NCBI GenBank assembly: GCA_040081075.1
Contig: JBEBHJ010000009.1
Span: 9,861-73,860, forward strand
Reading direction: 5' to 3'
From: JANJUB01 sp040081075
GTDB lineage: Bacteria > Armatimonadota > Fimbriimonadia > Fimbriimonadales > Fimbriimonadaceae
Length of the DNA stretch: 64,000 nt
Part shown: in pieces, positions 35,096 to 44,025 of the stretch
How positions within the stretch are numbered: the first letter of the stretch is position 1
Layout: each line of letters begins with the position of its first letter
The notes under the pieces: generated by a model
What the model was told of the DNA's origin: nothing
The model's input: the letters and a program-made list of their open reading frames with translations, nothing else
The model's database searches: none
Position numbers and translations under genes: made by a program

Positions 35096-35658
35096 TTGAG
35101 TTCGGGAAACACCACCGGCAACCAAGGAACGATAGCGAGGAGGGGACCAATGTAGAGCGTGGCCCACAGACATCCCCAGAGGAGCGACTTTCCCAATCGG
35201 CCGTCACAGCCATGCGTATCGTTCACAGCTCGTGCAAACATGCCACCAACGGAAATGAACAAGAGAAACCCAAGGGCGGGCAGCACGAACTCGACCAACA
35301 ATCCGGCAACCAAAACAGCGAGCAAAGCGATCAAGATCGCAGCGCAGCCTCCAGCAAAACCTTCGCCACAGCCTACGACGGCAGCATCTAGCCCACAACC
35401 ACTTGCCTCGGCGACGCTCGAGCTAAACTTTCCGCCATAGGTCACTTCAGAGTCATCTTCAACCTGTCGTCCCTTATAGAGTAACGTCGCGAGAATCCCT
35501 ATCCAAATGGTCCACCATGCCGTCAAGATGATTTCGGCCTCGATCCAACGCGGCATTTTTACTGCGAGCGAAAACACCATGATCAACACGGACAGGAGCA
35601 GCAGCACCACCAACGCGAGAAACCGGCGCGAAACACTATCTGGACGTTTAAGGTACAC
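35092..35658 (-). CDS. Hypothetical membrane protein, tandem paralogue 2
   Basis: The 188-residue protein has the same layout as the following gene: two N-terminal hydrophobic segments, a soluble linker, a Gly/Ala/Cys-rich segment (GCGLDAAVVGCGEGFAGGCA), then hydrophobic segments and the shared end ARAVNDTHGCDGRLG...WATLYIGPLL. The NDTH-x-C motif is the most conserved part and could bind metal or form a disulfide, which is speculation. It is the first gene of this pair; the M48 protease gene ends about 50 bases further upstream. Confidence 0.75.
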   Translation of the reverse strand: MYLKRPDSVSRRFLALVVLLLLSVLIMVFSLAVKMPRWIEAEIILTAWWTIWIGILATLLYKGRQVEDDSEVTYGGKFSSSVAEASGCGLDAAVVGCGEGFAGGCAAILIALLAVLVAGLLVEFVLPALGFLLFISVGGMFARAVNDTHGCDGRLGKSLLWGCLWATLYIGPLLAIVPWLPVVFPELK

Positions 35659-35708
35659 GGCGTTTCAAAGCGTTACGGGCCCAACGCCTCCAAGGTTTCA
35701 CATGATGA

Positions 35709-37619
35709 TTACTTCGGCCTCGCCCACATGGGATGGTGCTGAACCTTCTTGAGGCGCTTCCATATCTTGTTCGATTTGGGGAGCACGAGGCAAGTAAAGT
35801 CGATATCCGCCAGCTCGGCGACGGCGTTGTTGACGGGGCCTTCTTCGTCCAATGTAACGGCGGGATATTTGGGCAAAACTAGAATCAAAAAGTGCATTTT
35901 CCCCGGACGAATTTTGGATTCGAATCGCACCCCGTACACTTCCAAAATGTGATTGCTTCTTTGGAAGATCGGGATCCATGTTGCCAGCTGATCGTCTTCC
36001 GGCCGCCACCAGCGCAGGTCAGCGTGTTCAACGTCTAGTCCCTCGGCGTAAAGCTTCTGCTCCGTCTCGCCAAGGTCCGCCGAAAGATCATAGAGTTGGG
36101 CGGCTTTGGCCTTGTCACCGAGTTTTTCGGCAACATACGAGCTAATCGCATAGGCGTCCGCTCTGAAGTTGATGTCCTTAGCGGCAAGGTCAAGATAAGT
36201 CATCGCCTCGGGATTGAGCTTATCGGCGAGCAATGAGCCTAAAAGAAGGTTGGCCTGAGCATGTTCCGGGTTGCGACGCAGCATTTCGCGCCCCATCGCT
36301 TCTGACCGCTGCGCTCCCCGAATATTAAGACTCTCGCTCAGAAGTGCCGAAAGACGAGCATCCTCAATCGTGTCCAAGCCAGCCGCTTCGGCTTCACGAA
36401 TTTCCTTTGCCTTGGGCGAAACAATCCGGTGCCGCTGCGCCCAAACTTGCGAAACCTGGATGGCCCAATGCCGGTTGAGGTTTTCCGAGATCATGGGCAG
36501 GTTCGAACCGAAGAAGACTTGGGCTGCCGATTGGACTGGAGCAGCACAGACAATTGGGGAAAACTGAGCCTCGATGCAGGACTTGTCCTCGAACTTTGCA
36601 TCAATGGCATTCAGGCGATCACGAAGGCTCGGATGTGTGTCGTCATAGCCCGTCTCTTCCTTCAGCGACTCTTCCAAGTTCTCAGAGAACTGCGCGATCG
36701 ATGGAATATTCGCAATAAGGTCGGTGAGTGTAATCTGAACGACGTTAGCGGGGGGCACCGGGGTTGTTTCTACGAGTTCATAGACCTTTCCAACGGCTTT
36801 TGAAGCCGCTTTTGACTGAGTTCCGAGCCGCACCAAGCTCAGGGCGTTGGCTTCGGCTCCAGCCAAGCGAGTTGCGGCGGCATCGGCTTCGTACTCATCT
36901 TGCCGCCGCAAGGGAAAGGTGGTTGCCCAAAGCTTAGGTAGATACCACTTGATGAACGGGCCAAACAGCATTTTGGCCATGAACCCACTCATGCCGGCGG
37001 CGGCAGCTTGCCACACTTCGACAATACGGTACACCTTGCCCGCAAACTTGGAATGTCCACCGGCAAAGTGGCCAAGCTCATGGGCAATTGTCGAACGCGC
37101 TTCGTCATGGGTTTCCGCCAACATCAACGGTAGTCCGTAGCGTAGGGTGTTGTGGCAGGGGCCAACAATCCCGAATCGCGGGGTTTGGGATGCCGATGCG
37201 TTCCAGTCGTAGGTTATTCGAATTTGGTGAATGGGAGGTGCGCCGAGGCTCTTAGCCATCGCATCGACCTCCGCCCATAGCTTGGGTGCCTCGGCTCTCG
37301 AAACATCCACTCCATCATTTGGTTCTGGAATGCGCGTGAAAATGGCTCGGATCATCGCAAAAATTCCGAATCCAAGAACCAGAACAAGCTTTATGGTGAG
37401 CGAGTTAATGCTGCCCGTGCCAATCGTAAACCAGACCAAGGCGGCAATCATGGCAACGATCACTAGGATCGTAAAAACGATGTACAGGTAACCCAGATTG
37501 ACCAGGGATTTACACGTCGCCACATATTTTCCGGGATCAGCCTTAGACTGGGCCTCGAACGCCTTCACCTTTGCGATGAACTCTTCTCTTTTGGCAAACT
37601 CGGAGCCCTTTTCAGTCAT
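35709..37619 (-). CDS. Membrane-bound M48 family zinc metalloprotease with TPR-like region
   Basis: The 636-residue protein has two hydrophobic segments (about residues 55-75 and 85-105), then an M48/HtpX-type catalytic domain with HELGHFAGGH near residue 178 and a downstream RRQDEYEADAAA that supplies the third zinc ligand. The C-terminal part (about residues 400-530) has TPR-like helices (HAQANLLLGSLLADKLNPEA, KLGDKAKAAQLYDLSADLG), and the last about 100 residues are unassigned. Likely role is membrane-protein turnover. The frame is open further upstream, but the ATG at 37619 (MTEKGSEFAKRE) has a plausible start. Confidence 0.85.
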   Translation of the reverse strand: MTEKGSEFAKREEFIAKVKAFEAQSKADPGKYVATCKSLVNLGYLYIVFTILVIVAMIAALVWFTIGTGSINSLTIKLVLVLGFGIFAMIRAIFTRIPEPNDGVDVSRAEAPKLWAEVDAMAKSLGAPPIHQIRITYDWNASASQTPRFGIVGPCHNTLRYGLPLMLAETHDEARSTIAHELGHFAGGHSKFAGKVYRIVEVWQAAAAGMSGFMAKMLFGPFIKWYLPKLWATTFPLRRQDEYEADAAATRLAGAEANALSLVRLGTQSKAASKAVGKVYELVETTPVPPANVVQITLTDLIANIPSIAQFSENLEESLKEETGYDDTHPSLRDRLNAIDAKFEDKSCIEAQFSPIVCAAPVQSAAQVFFGSNLPMISENLNRHWAIQVSQVWAQRHRIVSPKAKEIREAEAAGLDTIEDARLSALLSESLNIRGAQRSEAMGREMLRRNPEHAQANLLLGSLLADKLNPEAMTYLDLAAKDINFRADAYAISSYVAEKLGDKAKAAQLYDLSADLGETEQKLYAEGLDVEHADLRWWRPEDDQLATWIPIFQRSNHILEVYGVRFESKIRPGKMHFLILVLPKYPAVTLDEEGPVNNAVAELADIDFTCLVLPKSNKIWKRLKKVQHHPMWARPK

Positions 37620-37738
37620 TAGACTAAATTGACGGATTGAACCCAGTTTTTGCACGCTTAAGCAAATCCGCATAACTTTGGCAATGGGCTTCGTCTTTGA
37701 TGTCAGGCCGCTCTCTGCGGCTCAAAAAGGGGCTGAAC

Positions 37739-38249
37739 ATGGAAAACGAGACACAGGAACCGCAAGTTCCACCGCAACCGACCGGTCAGTACTACCGACC
37801 GCCAACAATGGGCGGTGGGGTCGGATCGGGCGCTCCGTAGCAATCGGATAAGCCGATCGGAATCGTCATCATGGTGTTGAGCGGGCTCTGCGGTGTGTGC
37901 GGAATCACGGCAGCGCTTGGGGTAGGTGCCCTTGGAGCGGCAGCGGCAAGCCGGTGGATCAGGAGACAATGCGGCCGCCGCCGTAGCGGTTGGCGGGGCA
38001 GCCGTCATCATTGGTGTCATCACTCTTATTTCTGGAGCAATCGGACTCGCTGTTGGTTACGGCATCATGAATAGCAAGAAGTGGGGATTCATCGCGGGAG
38101 CGGCTCTGTATGGATTCAATGCTCTTATGAGCGTGGTCCAAGTGATTCAAGGCCAAACAATGAACCTCATCGGAATCGCCATCAGCGGCGCACTTCTGTT
38201 TTATTGCGTTCAACGCCTAACCGGCAAGCTTGGCGAGAAACCACTCTAG
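37739..38249 (+). pseudogene. Broken gene for a small Gly/Ala-rich membrane protein
   Basis: From ATG 37739 the frame reads MENETQEPQVPPQPTG and on to GSGAP, then meets TAG at 37838-37840. The same frame continues with QSDKPIGIVIMVLSGLCG to GALGAAAA, and a one-base excess near 37948 shifts it to GGSGDNAAAAVAVGGAAVIIG through to GEKPL and the stop at 38247-38249. Read across both lesions it gives a coherent protein with a Pro/Gln-rich N-terminus and about four hydrophobic segments. Either the gene is decayed or the assembly carries two errors. An intact distal part (GTG 37926) could still be expressed. Confidence 0.65.
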
Positions 38250-38872
38250 TTCAACCACAGATGGATCGCCTCATCGAACATGGTTTCGGTGAGGCGACCC
38301 GTGAAGGTGTTTTGCTGACTGGGATGATAGCTGGCGACGATTTTCGGGTTTTCCCGAGCGGCGGTCGCATGCTCAAACTTGGGCAACTTGACTCCAAGTG
38401 CTTTGCCGACTTCCGTCCAAGCGAGCCCACCTAGGCATAAGATGCTCTTCCACTCCCGTGATTTTAACAGCTCCGAGAGGTAAGGGTTGCAGTTGCGGAT
38501 TTCCTCGACCGTGGGTTTGTTACCGGGTGGAGCGCAGTGACACACGGCGGTGATGAGCACGTCCTTTAGCTTCAATCCATCCCCAATTGACTCCGAAGTG
38601 GCCCGGGGGGCAACTCCAGCTTTATGGAGGGCCTGAAAGAGCCAATCCCCACTCCGATCTCCCGTGAACATGCGGCCAGTTCGGTTTGCTCCATGCGCGG
38701 CCGGAGCTAGACCGACGATCAGGTGCGTTGCATCAGGGTCGCCAAAATTGGGAACGGGTTTGCCCCAATAAGTCCAATCGGCAAAAGAAGCTCGCTTTTC
38801 ACGCGCGACTTGTTCGCGCCATTCCACCAGTCGGGGGCATCGGCGGCATTCTGTTATGCAATCCCGAGACAT
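38246..38872 (-). CDS. Uracil-DNA glycosylase, family 5 (UDGb type)
   Basis: The 208-residue enzyme removes uracil (and often hypoxanthine) from DNA. The motif GLAPAAHGANRTGRMFTGD is the family 5 active-site pattern, and SYHPSQQNTFTG is the second motif. Cysteines in CITECRRCP and later VCHC and CLGG fit the iron-sulfur cluster of family 4/5 enzymes. Its start overlaps the upstream gene by 19 bases and its TAG stop shares CTAG with the convergent broken gene. Confidence 0.9.
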   Translation of the reverse strand: MSRDCITECRRCPRLVEWREQVAREKRASFADWTYWGKPVPNFGDPDATHLIVGLAPAAHGANRTGRMFTGDRSGDWLFQALHKAGVAPRATSESIGDGLKLKDVLITAVCHCAPPGNKPTVEEIRNCNPYLSELLKSREWKSILCLGGLAWTEVGKALGVKLPKFEHATAARENPKIVASYHPSQQNTFTGRLTETMFDEAIHLWLN

Positions 38873-39564
38873 TCCTCAAACCCCGCCATCACGTTCATCG
38901 CGTGCACAATTTGACTGGCTCCACATTTGCCGTCCCGATCAGCCATTACCTGCACCGTGAGCAAAGAATGGGGCGATCCAGGCGAGATTCCGAGTTTGTA
39001 TGCCGCATGCGGCAAACCCCTGACGAGATTCACATGCCACTCGCTATTCTCTTCATTCCGAACGAAGAAAGATCGACCGTAACACTCGTCGTACTGCTCG
39101 TCAATCTCGTCGCCGAGTTCGCTCGCGGTTTGCACGAGGCAGATCGCTCTAAGGGCCAGAACCGAATCTAAGTTTTCTTCGGCCAGGGCAAAGGTTGCAC
39201 CATGAGCCCAACCTTCGCCGGCAAGGAACGCTTCGACGATTTCGGGATCGAAGTCGCGGAAATTGTAGAGAAGGGAGGGAGCTTCGACGAGCAAGCCGGC
39301 TCGAAAGAGTGGGCCAAGGGCAATCAGCGCCAAAGTGCTCGCGGCGTCGGGAACCGAAAGCTCGTCGGCACATACCATGGGATTGTTATCCATGAGTTCG
39401 GTCAAGCCGAACAAGCCGGTGGGCTCGCCAACTCGGACCCGTCGGTTCCAGCTTCCTTGAGTGAACTCGAGTGGGGAGTCGCAGGCTCCATTCAGCGCGA
39501 CTTTGGGGTGGGTCCGGAGATAGGTCTCAAGTCCCGAATTGGGTGCGCATTTGGCTTGAATCAT
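38854..39564 (-). CDS. Hypothetical protein upstream of the UDG gene
   Basis: I do not recognise this 236-residue protein. It is predicted soluble, acidic, with helix-rich segments (AASTLALIALGPLFRAGLLVE, SVLALRAICLVQTASELGDE) and six scattered cysteines. Its C-terminus reads HSLLTVQVMADRDGKCGAS. The reverse strand also has an open frame here, an upstream extension of the CocE-like frame that begins near 39202, but the signal peptide at 39610 makes that extension unlikely. The gene overlaps udg by 19 bases, suggesting one operon. A domain search on the translation is needed. Confidence 0.6.
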   Translation of the reverse strand: MIQAKCAPNSGLETYLRTHPKVALNGACDSPLEFTQGSWNRRVRVGEPTGLFGLTELMDNNPMVCADELSVPDAASTLALIALGPLFRAGLLVEAPSLLYNFRDFDPEIVEAFLAGEGWAHGATFALAEENLDSVLALRAICLVQTASELGDEIDEQYDECYGRSFFVRNEENSEWHVNLVRGLPHAAYKLGISPGSPHSLLTVQVMADRDGKCGASQIVHAMNVMAGFEECLGIA

Positions 39565-39609
39565 ATGAACTTGAGATTACTCGGTTTCAGCATCGGATAC
39601 ACTTCGGGC

Positions 39610-41913
39610 ATGCGTGCTTATGCCCTGCTTGCCATCCTCACGACCGCCTCGTTTTGCCATGCGCAAACCGTAGAAAGCGATATTCTTTTCGGGGGCAAGG
39701 CAGCGGGCTCAAACAAAACAACAAGGACCGCGGATTCGCTTGAATCCGACTCCGCGATGTCTATTGCCGGACAAAACATCAAGAGCCACTTGAAAATCCG
39801 CTACAGCAAAGGGATGCCACAAGAAATTTCTTTCTCTGAGTCTGCCGGGACGACCTCGGGAAGCTATGAGTGGAAAGATGGAAGCATTAAAGCAACGCGA
39901 AATGGCAAGCCAGCTCCAACTCCGCCGAAGTTGCCGATTACCGATAAGGCGTTCTTTGCCACTCATCATATGGCCCTCGCAGATTCCCTCTTTGCGGAGT
40001 TCGTAAAGCTAAAACGTCCGGCGAAGATGAAGGTGTTGGAGATGGGATCGCTCGCCTCGTTAACGGTTGAAACCGCATCCGCGCCGATGAGTGTTACAAC
40101 CCCAAAGGGGAATCTTCAAATTGAGCTCTTTAAACTCAAAATCAACGGCATTGAACTGCAATACGCATTCGAGAACGGCCGAACTGTCGGTTTCAAAGTC
40201 CCGGCCCAGCTCTTTGAAGTGGTTAACAAAGGCTATGAGGGCGTGTTCGTTGACCCCCTCACGAAGTTTCCCGAGCTTAGCCAACCAACATTTGAAACGA
40301 TAACGCAAGCCAAAGTGATGAGCCCAATGCGCGATGGCGCGAAGCTCGCTTCCGATATTTCCCGCCCCAAAGGCGATGGCAAGCATCCAACGATTCTTAT
40401 CCGGACTCCTTACGGTAGAAGTGCCTCCCTCTCAAGCTACGAGTTCTTTGTGAAGCGGGGCTATGTGGTGGTGAGCCAGGATGTGCGCGGTCGGGGCGAT
40501 AGCGAAGGCGGCTGGGACCCCCTTAACACCGAGGTTCAGGATGGCTATGATACGCTCGAGTGGATTAAGAATCAGCCATGGAGCGACGGTAACGTGGGCA
40601 TGATCGGTGGGAGCTACCTGGGATTTGTTCAGTGGGCGGCGGCAGCAAGCGGCCACCCGGCGTTGAAGTGCATTATCCCGCAAGTGAGCCCTCCCGACAC
40701 GATGCACAACATCCCCTGGGATCACGGTTGCTTTATGCTGCTGGGCAACGTTTGGTGGGCACGCATCGTGATGGACCGACAAGCGAATATGGCCGCCGCA
40801 ACCCAAGGGTTTGGCTCGCTAGAAGCTTTCAAGAGCCTTCCGCTCACCAAAGTCGACGACAAGTTCTTTAAGAAGGATATCCCGTTCTATGATTCCTGGC
40901 TAAAGCGCCCTACGTTAGGCGATTGGAAAGGGGCATTCACCAATGATCAAGTTCGCGGCGTGAAGATTCCAGTAATGCACATCAGCGGATTCTGGGACGG
41001 CGACGGTGTCGGGACCATGATGAATTTCGCTGGTCAGAAAGCCGCGGGAGGCAATCAATGGCTCATTTTCGGCCCTTGGGAGCACGGGTTTAACGTCAAG
41101 ACCAAGTTTGCCGATCAAGATTTCGGCCCAGGCGCCGTTTTGGAGTTAGATTCAACTTACCTAAGGTTTTTTGATACATTTCTAAAAGGGAAAACGGCGA
41201 ATCTGGAGTCCCAACCGCGGGTTAAGTTCTTTGTAACGGGAGCCAACAAGTGGATTGAAAGTTCAACGTGGCCCCCAGAATCGGCCAAGTTGGTGACATC
41301 CTATCTCGGCGGAGGCAAACCAAATGGAAACACCGGAATGGCCACTCTTCAAGCCGCGCCAGGTACTACGAGGAGCGATAGTTACTCTTATGATCCTCGA
41401 AATCCAAAGCTTCCAAAGTCGCTTGATATGAGTGGCGGAAACTCCAAACTGACGTCAAAGCGTTCTTCTTTCAACCAGTCTTCGCTGCTTTATGGAACTG
41501 AGAAGTTTAAGACTCCACAGACTCTAGGTGGGCCCATGGAAGTTGAGGTCTACTTCAAAACTACGGTCCGAGATGCCGCTTTACATGCGCTAGTTTATGA
41601 CGAGGCCCCTAACGGTGATCTCACCCTGGTTGGGCTTCCAGGCGCAATGCGGATCGGATTCACGGGGACAAATGTAAAGTCTATCACCCCGGGCAAGGTG
41701 TATAAGGTTTCGGTCAAACCTTGGCTTTTTGCTCGCGAGTTCAAAGCCGGTCATCGCTTGGTGGTGATGCTGATGAGCGACCTTTTTCCGAAATTTTCAA
41801 GAATTCCTGGTACGGGTGAGCCAGATGCGACGGCTACTAAGTTGCTCAAGGCGACCCACACGATTCTCAAGGGCGCGAAGTATCCGAGTTTGGTGCGCTA
41901 TTATCGTTTGTAG
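39610..41913 (+). CDS. Secreted CocE/NonD-type serine hydrolase (X-Pro peptidase S15 fold)
   Basis: From ATG 39610 the protein has 767 residues with a signal peptide (MRAYALLAILTTASFCHA). An N-terminal region of about 240 residues is family-unassigned. Then comes the S15/CocE alpha/beta hydrolase: VMSPMRDGAKLASDISRP, IRTPYGRS, the nucleophile Ser in GGSYLGFVQWAAA near residue 335, acid in SGFWDGDG and His in GPWEHGF. It ends with a jelly-roll C-terminal domain. The substrate may be a peptide, ester or acylated compound. ATG 39565 is an alternative start. The 3' end overlaps the convergent gene by 47 bases. Confidence 0.88.
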   Translation: MRAYALLAILTTASFCHAQTVESDILFGGKAAGSNKTTRTADSLESDSAMSIAGQNIKSHLKIRYSKGMPQEISFSESAGTTSGSYEWKDGSIKATRNGKPAPTPPKLPITDKAFFATHHMALADSLFAEFVKLKRPAKMKVLEMGSLASLTVETASAPMSVTTPKGNLQIELFKLKINGIELQYAFENGRTVGFKVPAQLFEVVNKGYEGVFVDPLTKFPELSQPTFETITQAKVMSPMRDGAKLASDISRPKGDGKHPTILIRTPYGRSASLSSYEFFVKRGYVVVSQDVRGRGDSEGGWDPLNTEVQDGYDTLEWIKNQPWSDGNVGMIGGSYLGFVQWAAAASGHPALKCIIPQVSPPDTMHNIPWDHGCFMLLGNVWWARIVMDRQANMAAATQGFGSLEAFKSLPLTKVDDKFFKKDIPFYDSWLKRPTLGDWKGAFTNDQVRGVKIPVMHISGFWDGDGVGTMMNFAGQKAAGGNQWLIFGPWEHGFNVKTKFADQDFGPGAVLELDSTYLRFFDTFLKGKTANLESQPRVKFFVTGANKWIESSTWPPESAKLVTSYLGGGKPNGNTGMATLQAAPGTTRSDSYSYDPRNPKLPKSLDMSGGNSKLTSKRSSFNQSSLLYGTEKFKTPQTLGGPMEVEVYFKTTVRDAALHALVYDEAPNGDLTLVGLPGAMRIGFTGTNVKSITPGKVYKVSVKPWLFAREFKAGHRLVVMLMSDLFPKFSRIPGTGEPDATATKLLKATHTILKGAKYPSLVRYYRL

Positions 41914-42280
41914 GATTACTACGCGAGAGCAATGGTGCAACCCCTGTGCATCCCAGGAACATGAACAGCGAGAGCAAAAACGCAGAGGATGAGCCTTGGC
42001 CCCCGCCGAGGACGATAAAACCAATCCCACTAGCCTGAACTTGAAAGTAACCGGCCGAAAAGATTCCCTTCTTGCGGAGAAGAATGGCGCAGGCGATCCC
42101 CGCGAACGCGCTCACGATCAACAACCATACATATCCGAGTTGCACTGCATAGGGAATCTCATCGTTTTCATGGATTCTCGAAATCCATCGGTCGCTCCGC
42201 AACAAGATGGTGCCAAAAGATAAGTCGCACAATCCTATGACCACTGTAAGAAAGCGCAGAACGATCCGACGCTCAGGCAT
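41867..42280 (-). CDS. Hypothetical membrane protein
   Basis: The family is not recognised. The 137-residue product has three or four hydrophobic segments (VVIGLCDLSFGTILL, AVQLGYVWLLIVSAFAGIACAILL, FQVQASGIGFIVLGG, AFLLSLFMFLGCTGVAPLL) and a polar Asn/Ser-rich tail. It overlaps the upstream isochorismatase-like gene by 8 bases (ATGCCTGA) and the convergent hydrolase gene by 47 bases. Confidence 0.65.
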   Translation of the reverse strand: MPERRIVLRFLTVVIGLCDLSFGTILLRSDRWISRIHENDEIPYAVQLGYVWLLIVSAFAGIACAILLRKKGIFSAGYFQVQASGIGFIVLGGGQGSSSAFLLSLFMFLGCTGVAPLLSRSNPTNDNSAPNSDTSRP

Positions 42281-42818
42281 ACTCCTTCACCAGCTTCAAG
42301 ACCTCCCGAAATTGCGGATGCTCGGCGGTTTTCATCCATTCGTAAACAATCGCTTCCGAGTGGGCGAATTCGCATCCTGCTAGGCTTAATCGGCTCAAAC
42401 CTAACTCGTGCATCTGAATCGAACGGCCGCCGACCGCATCGGCAGCTATCATCACTTCATGACCCAACTCCCACAGCTGTTGGGCGGTTTGATTGACGCA
42501 AATCATGGTTTCAATCCCGCAAAGCACGATCTGAGTCTTGCCTTCGAGCCAAGAAGCCAATGATGGAGCTCCCAGGGCAGAAAAGACCATTTTGCCTTCG
42601 ATCGTGGCGGCCCCAAGATGGCGCAACAATGCTTCGTGAGTTGCACCCATTCGATCTGGGTATTGTTCCGTCACAAAAACTGGGATTGCGAGTAGATTCG
42701 CGACCCGCACCAAGAACTCGGCTCGCCGCATCACTCGTTCTGAGTCATGGATGGCGGCGAGAAAGCTGGGCTGAAGATCAATGACGATCAGACCGGTTTG
42801 TTCTGAGCAAGCAAGCAT
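42273..42818 (-). CDS. Isochorismatase-family cysteine hydrolase
   Basis: The 181-residue enzyme has the family's catalytic set: Asp in LIVIDLQPSF, Lys in IEGKMVFSALG, and Cys in LCGIETMICVNQTA near residue 106. The shape is closest to YcaC/nicotinamidase-like hydrolases of unknown substrate. It lies upstream of, and overlapping, a small membrane-protein gene and is divergent from the trkA-type pair. Confidence 0.88.
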   Translation of the reverse strand: MLACSEQTGLIVIDLQPSFLAAIHDSERVMRRAEFLVRVANLLAIPVFVTEQYPDRMGATHEALLRHLGAATIEGKMVFSALGAPSLASWLEGKTQIVLCGIETMICVNQTAQQLWELGHEVMIAADAVGGRSIQMHELGLSRLSLAGCEFAHSEAIVYEWMKTAEHPQFREVLKLVKEYA

Positions 42819-42904
42819 ATCGACAGTTTATTCCGTTCTTATCCCAGAAACACATTCGGAAACCGCCTAGCCGCCCTCTATACCGGGTAAATTTCTGGTT
42901 CCCC

Positions 42905-43357
42905 ATGAAGGTTGTAATATTTGGTTGCGGAAGAACCGGGTCAACGTTGGCCCTTCAACTCGCAACTCGCGGTCATAAAGTGACCATTATCGAACAAAAT
43001 CCGGCCGCACTTCGCCGCCTGGGTCGCGATCACAACTGCGAAGTTGTCATCGGCTCAGGGTTAGACGATGACATCTTAGACCGGGCCGGTGTGCGCGATG
43101 CCGACGTGTTCTTCGCCCTCACCCGTGGAGATAACACCAACCTAATGGCGGCCCAAATTGTGCAGCTACGCTATGAAGTTAAGCGGGTCTGCGTAAAGGT
43201 GGCAGATCCGATGCGGAGCGACGCCTACCAACGCCTCGGATTCTTCTGCATCAATCCAAGTTCGCTGACGGCGGGGATGATGAGAGATTGGCTCACCTCG
43301 GAACCTTATGCTCCGATTGACGAATACAACGCGCTTGTGAAGGAGCTCAGCCTCTAA
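42905..43357 (+). CDS. TrkA-N (RCK) domain potassium-channel regulator, short form
   Basis: The 150-residue protein is a single NAD-binding RCK domain: VVIFGCGRTGSTLALQLATRGHKVTIIEQ, then EVVIGSGLDDDILDRAGVRDAD and ALTRGDNTNLMAAQI. The C-terminal RCK_C module is missing. Its TAA stop shares one base with the ATG of the next gene (TAATG), so it probably acts with that longer paralogue as a gating pair for a potassium transporter. No trkH or ktrB is in the window. Confidence 0.9.
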   Translation: MKVVIFGCGRTGSTLALQLATRGHKVTIIEQNPAALRRLGRDHNCEVVIGSGLDDDILDRAGVRDADVFFALTRGDNTNLMAAQIVQLRYEVKRVCVKVADPMRSDAYQRLGFFCINPSSLTAGMMRDWLTSEPYAPIDEYNALVKELSL

Positions 43358-44025
43358 TGTATATGATCATCGTAGGGGGTGGCAATGTTGGACTGCACCT
43401 CGCCAAGAAACTCATCTCAAACAATCATGAAGTCTTGTTGCTAGAGCGTGATCCTCGGCAAGCGCAGCGGCTCGCTCAACTCATTGGCGAAGAGAACGTA
43501 ATTGTCGGCGATGGTTGCGAGATGTCGACTCAAAAGGATTCCGGATTCGAGCGCGCCGACGTCGTGATCGCCGTTACGGGTGAAGACGAAGACAACATGG
43601 TGGTTTGCCAGTTGGCTAAGGTTGTTTGGAATGTAAAGCGAGTACTAGCGCGAGTGAACGACCCCGCCCATGAATCGCTCTTCCAACAGATCGGGATTGA
43701 TGATACGGTCAGTGCGACCAGTATTATCCATAGTCTCATTGAACAGCAGATCTCGCCTGACGTGATGCTACCGGTCGGCGCACTTGCGCGGGGGCATCTG
43801 GAGATTGTTGAGGTTGAGATTGGTCACCGATCACCGGTATTGGGCAAAAAGATCCGGGAGATTTCTTTGCCACCGAAGACGAATCTAATTTGGATTCTCC
43901 GCGAAGAGAGTGGCCTCGCCGTAACTGGAGACACAGAGCTCAGAATGGGCGACATGCTCGTCGCCTTGGTTTCTCGGGATCATTCGGAAGAGCTTTACGC
44001 TTTGTTCGAGCCAGATCGACCCTAG
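43357..44025 (+). CDS. trkA: TrkA-family potassium uptake regulator (RCK_N plus RCK_C)
   Basis: The 222-residue protein has an RCK_N domain (MIIVGGGNVGLHLAKKLISNNHEVLLLERD, then VIAVTGEDEDNMVVCQLAK) and an RCK_C domain from about residue 140 (LEIVEVEIGHRSPVLGKKI, TELRMGDMLVALV). It regulates a Trk/Ktr potassium channel by binding NAD(H), ADP/ATP or c-di-AMP. It is coupled to the short paralogue. The TAG stop shares CTAG with the convergent ftsK stop. Confidence 0.9.
   Translation: MYMIIVGGGNVGLHLAKKLISNNHEVLLLERDPRQAQRLAQLIGEENVIVGDGCEMSTQKDSGFERADVVIAVTGEDEDNMVVCQLAKVVWNVKRVLARVNDPAHESLFQQIGIDDTVSATSIIHSLIEQQISPDVMLPVGALARGHLEIVEVEIGHRSPVLGKKIREISLPPKTNLIWILREESGLAVTGDTELRMGDMLVALVSRDHSEELYALFEPDRP

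Noticed and set aside
39202..39609. Upstream extension of the CocE-type hydrolase frame
   Set aside because: A signal peptide starts at 39610 and the extension is antisense to a better-supported gene; it lacks any recognisable sequence.
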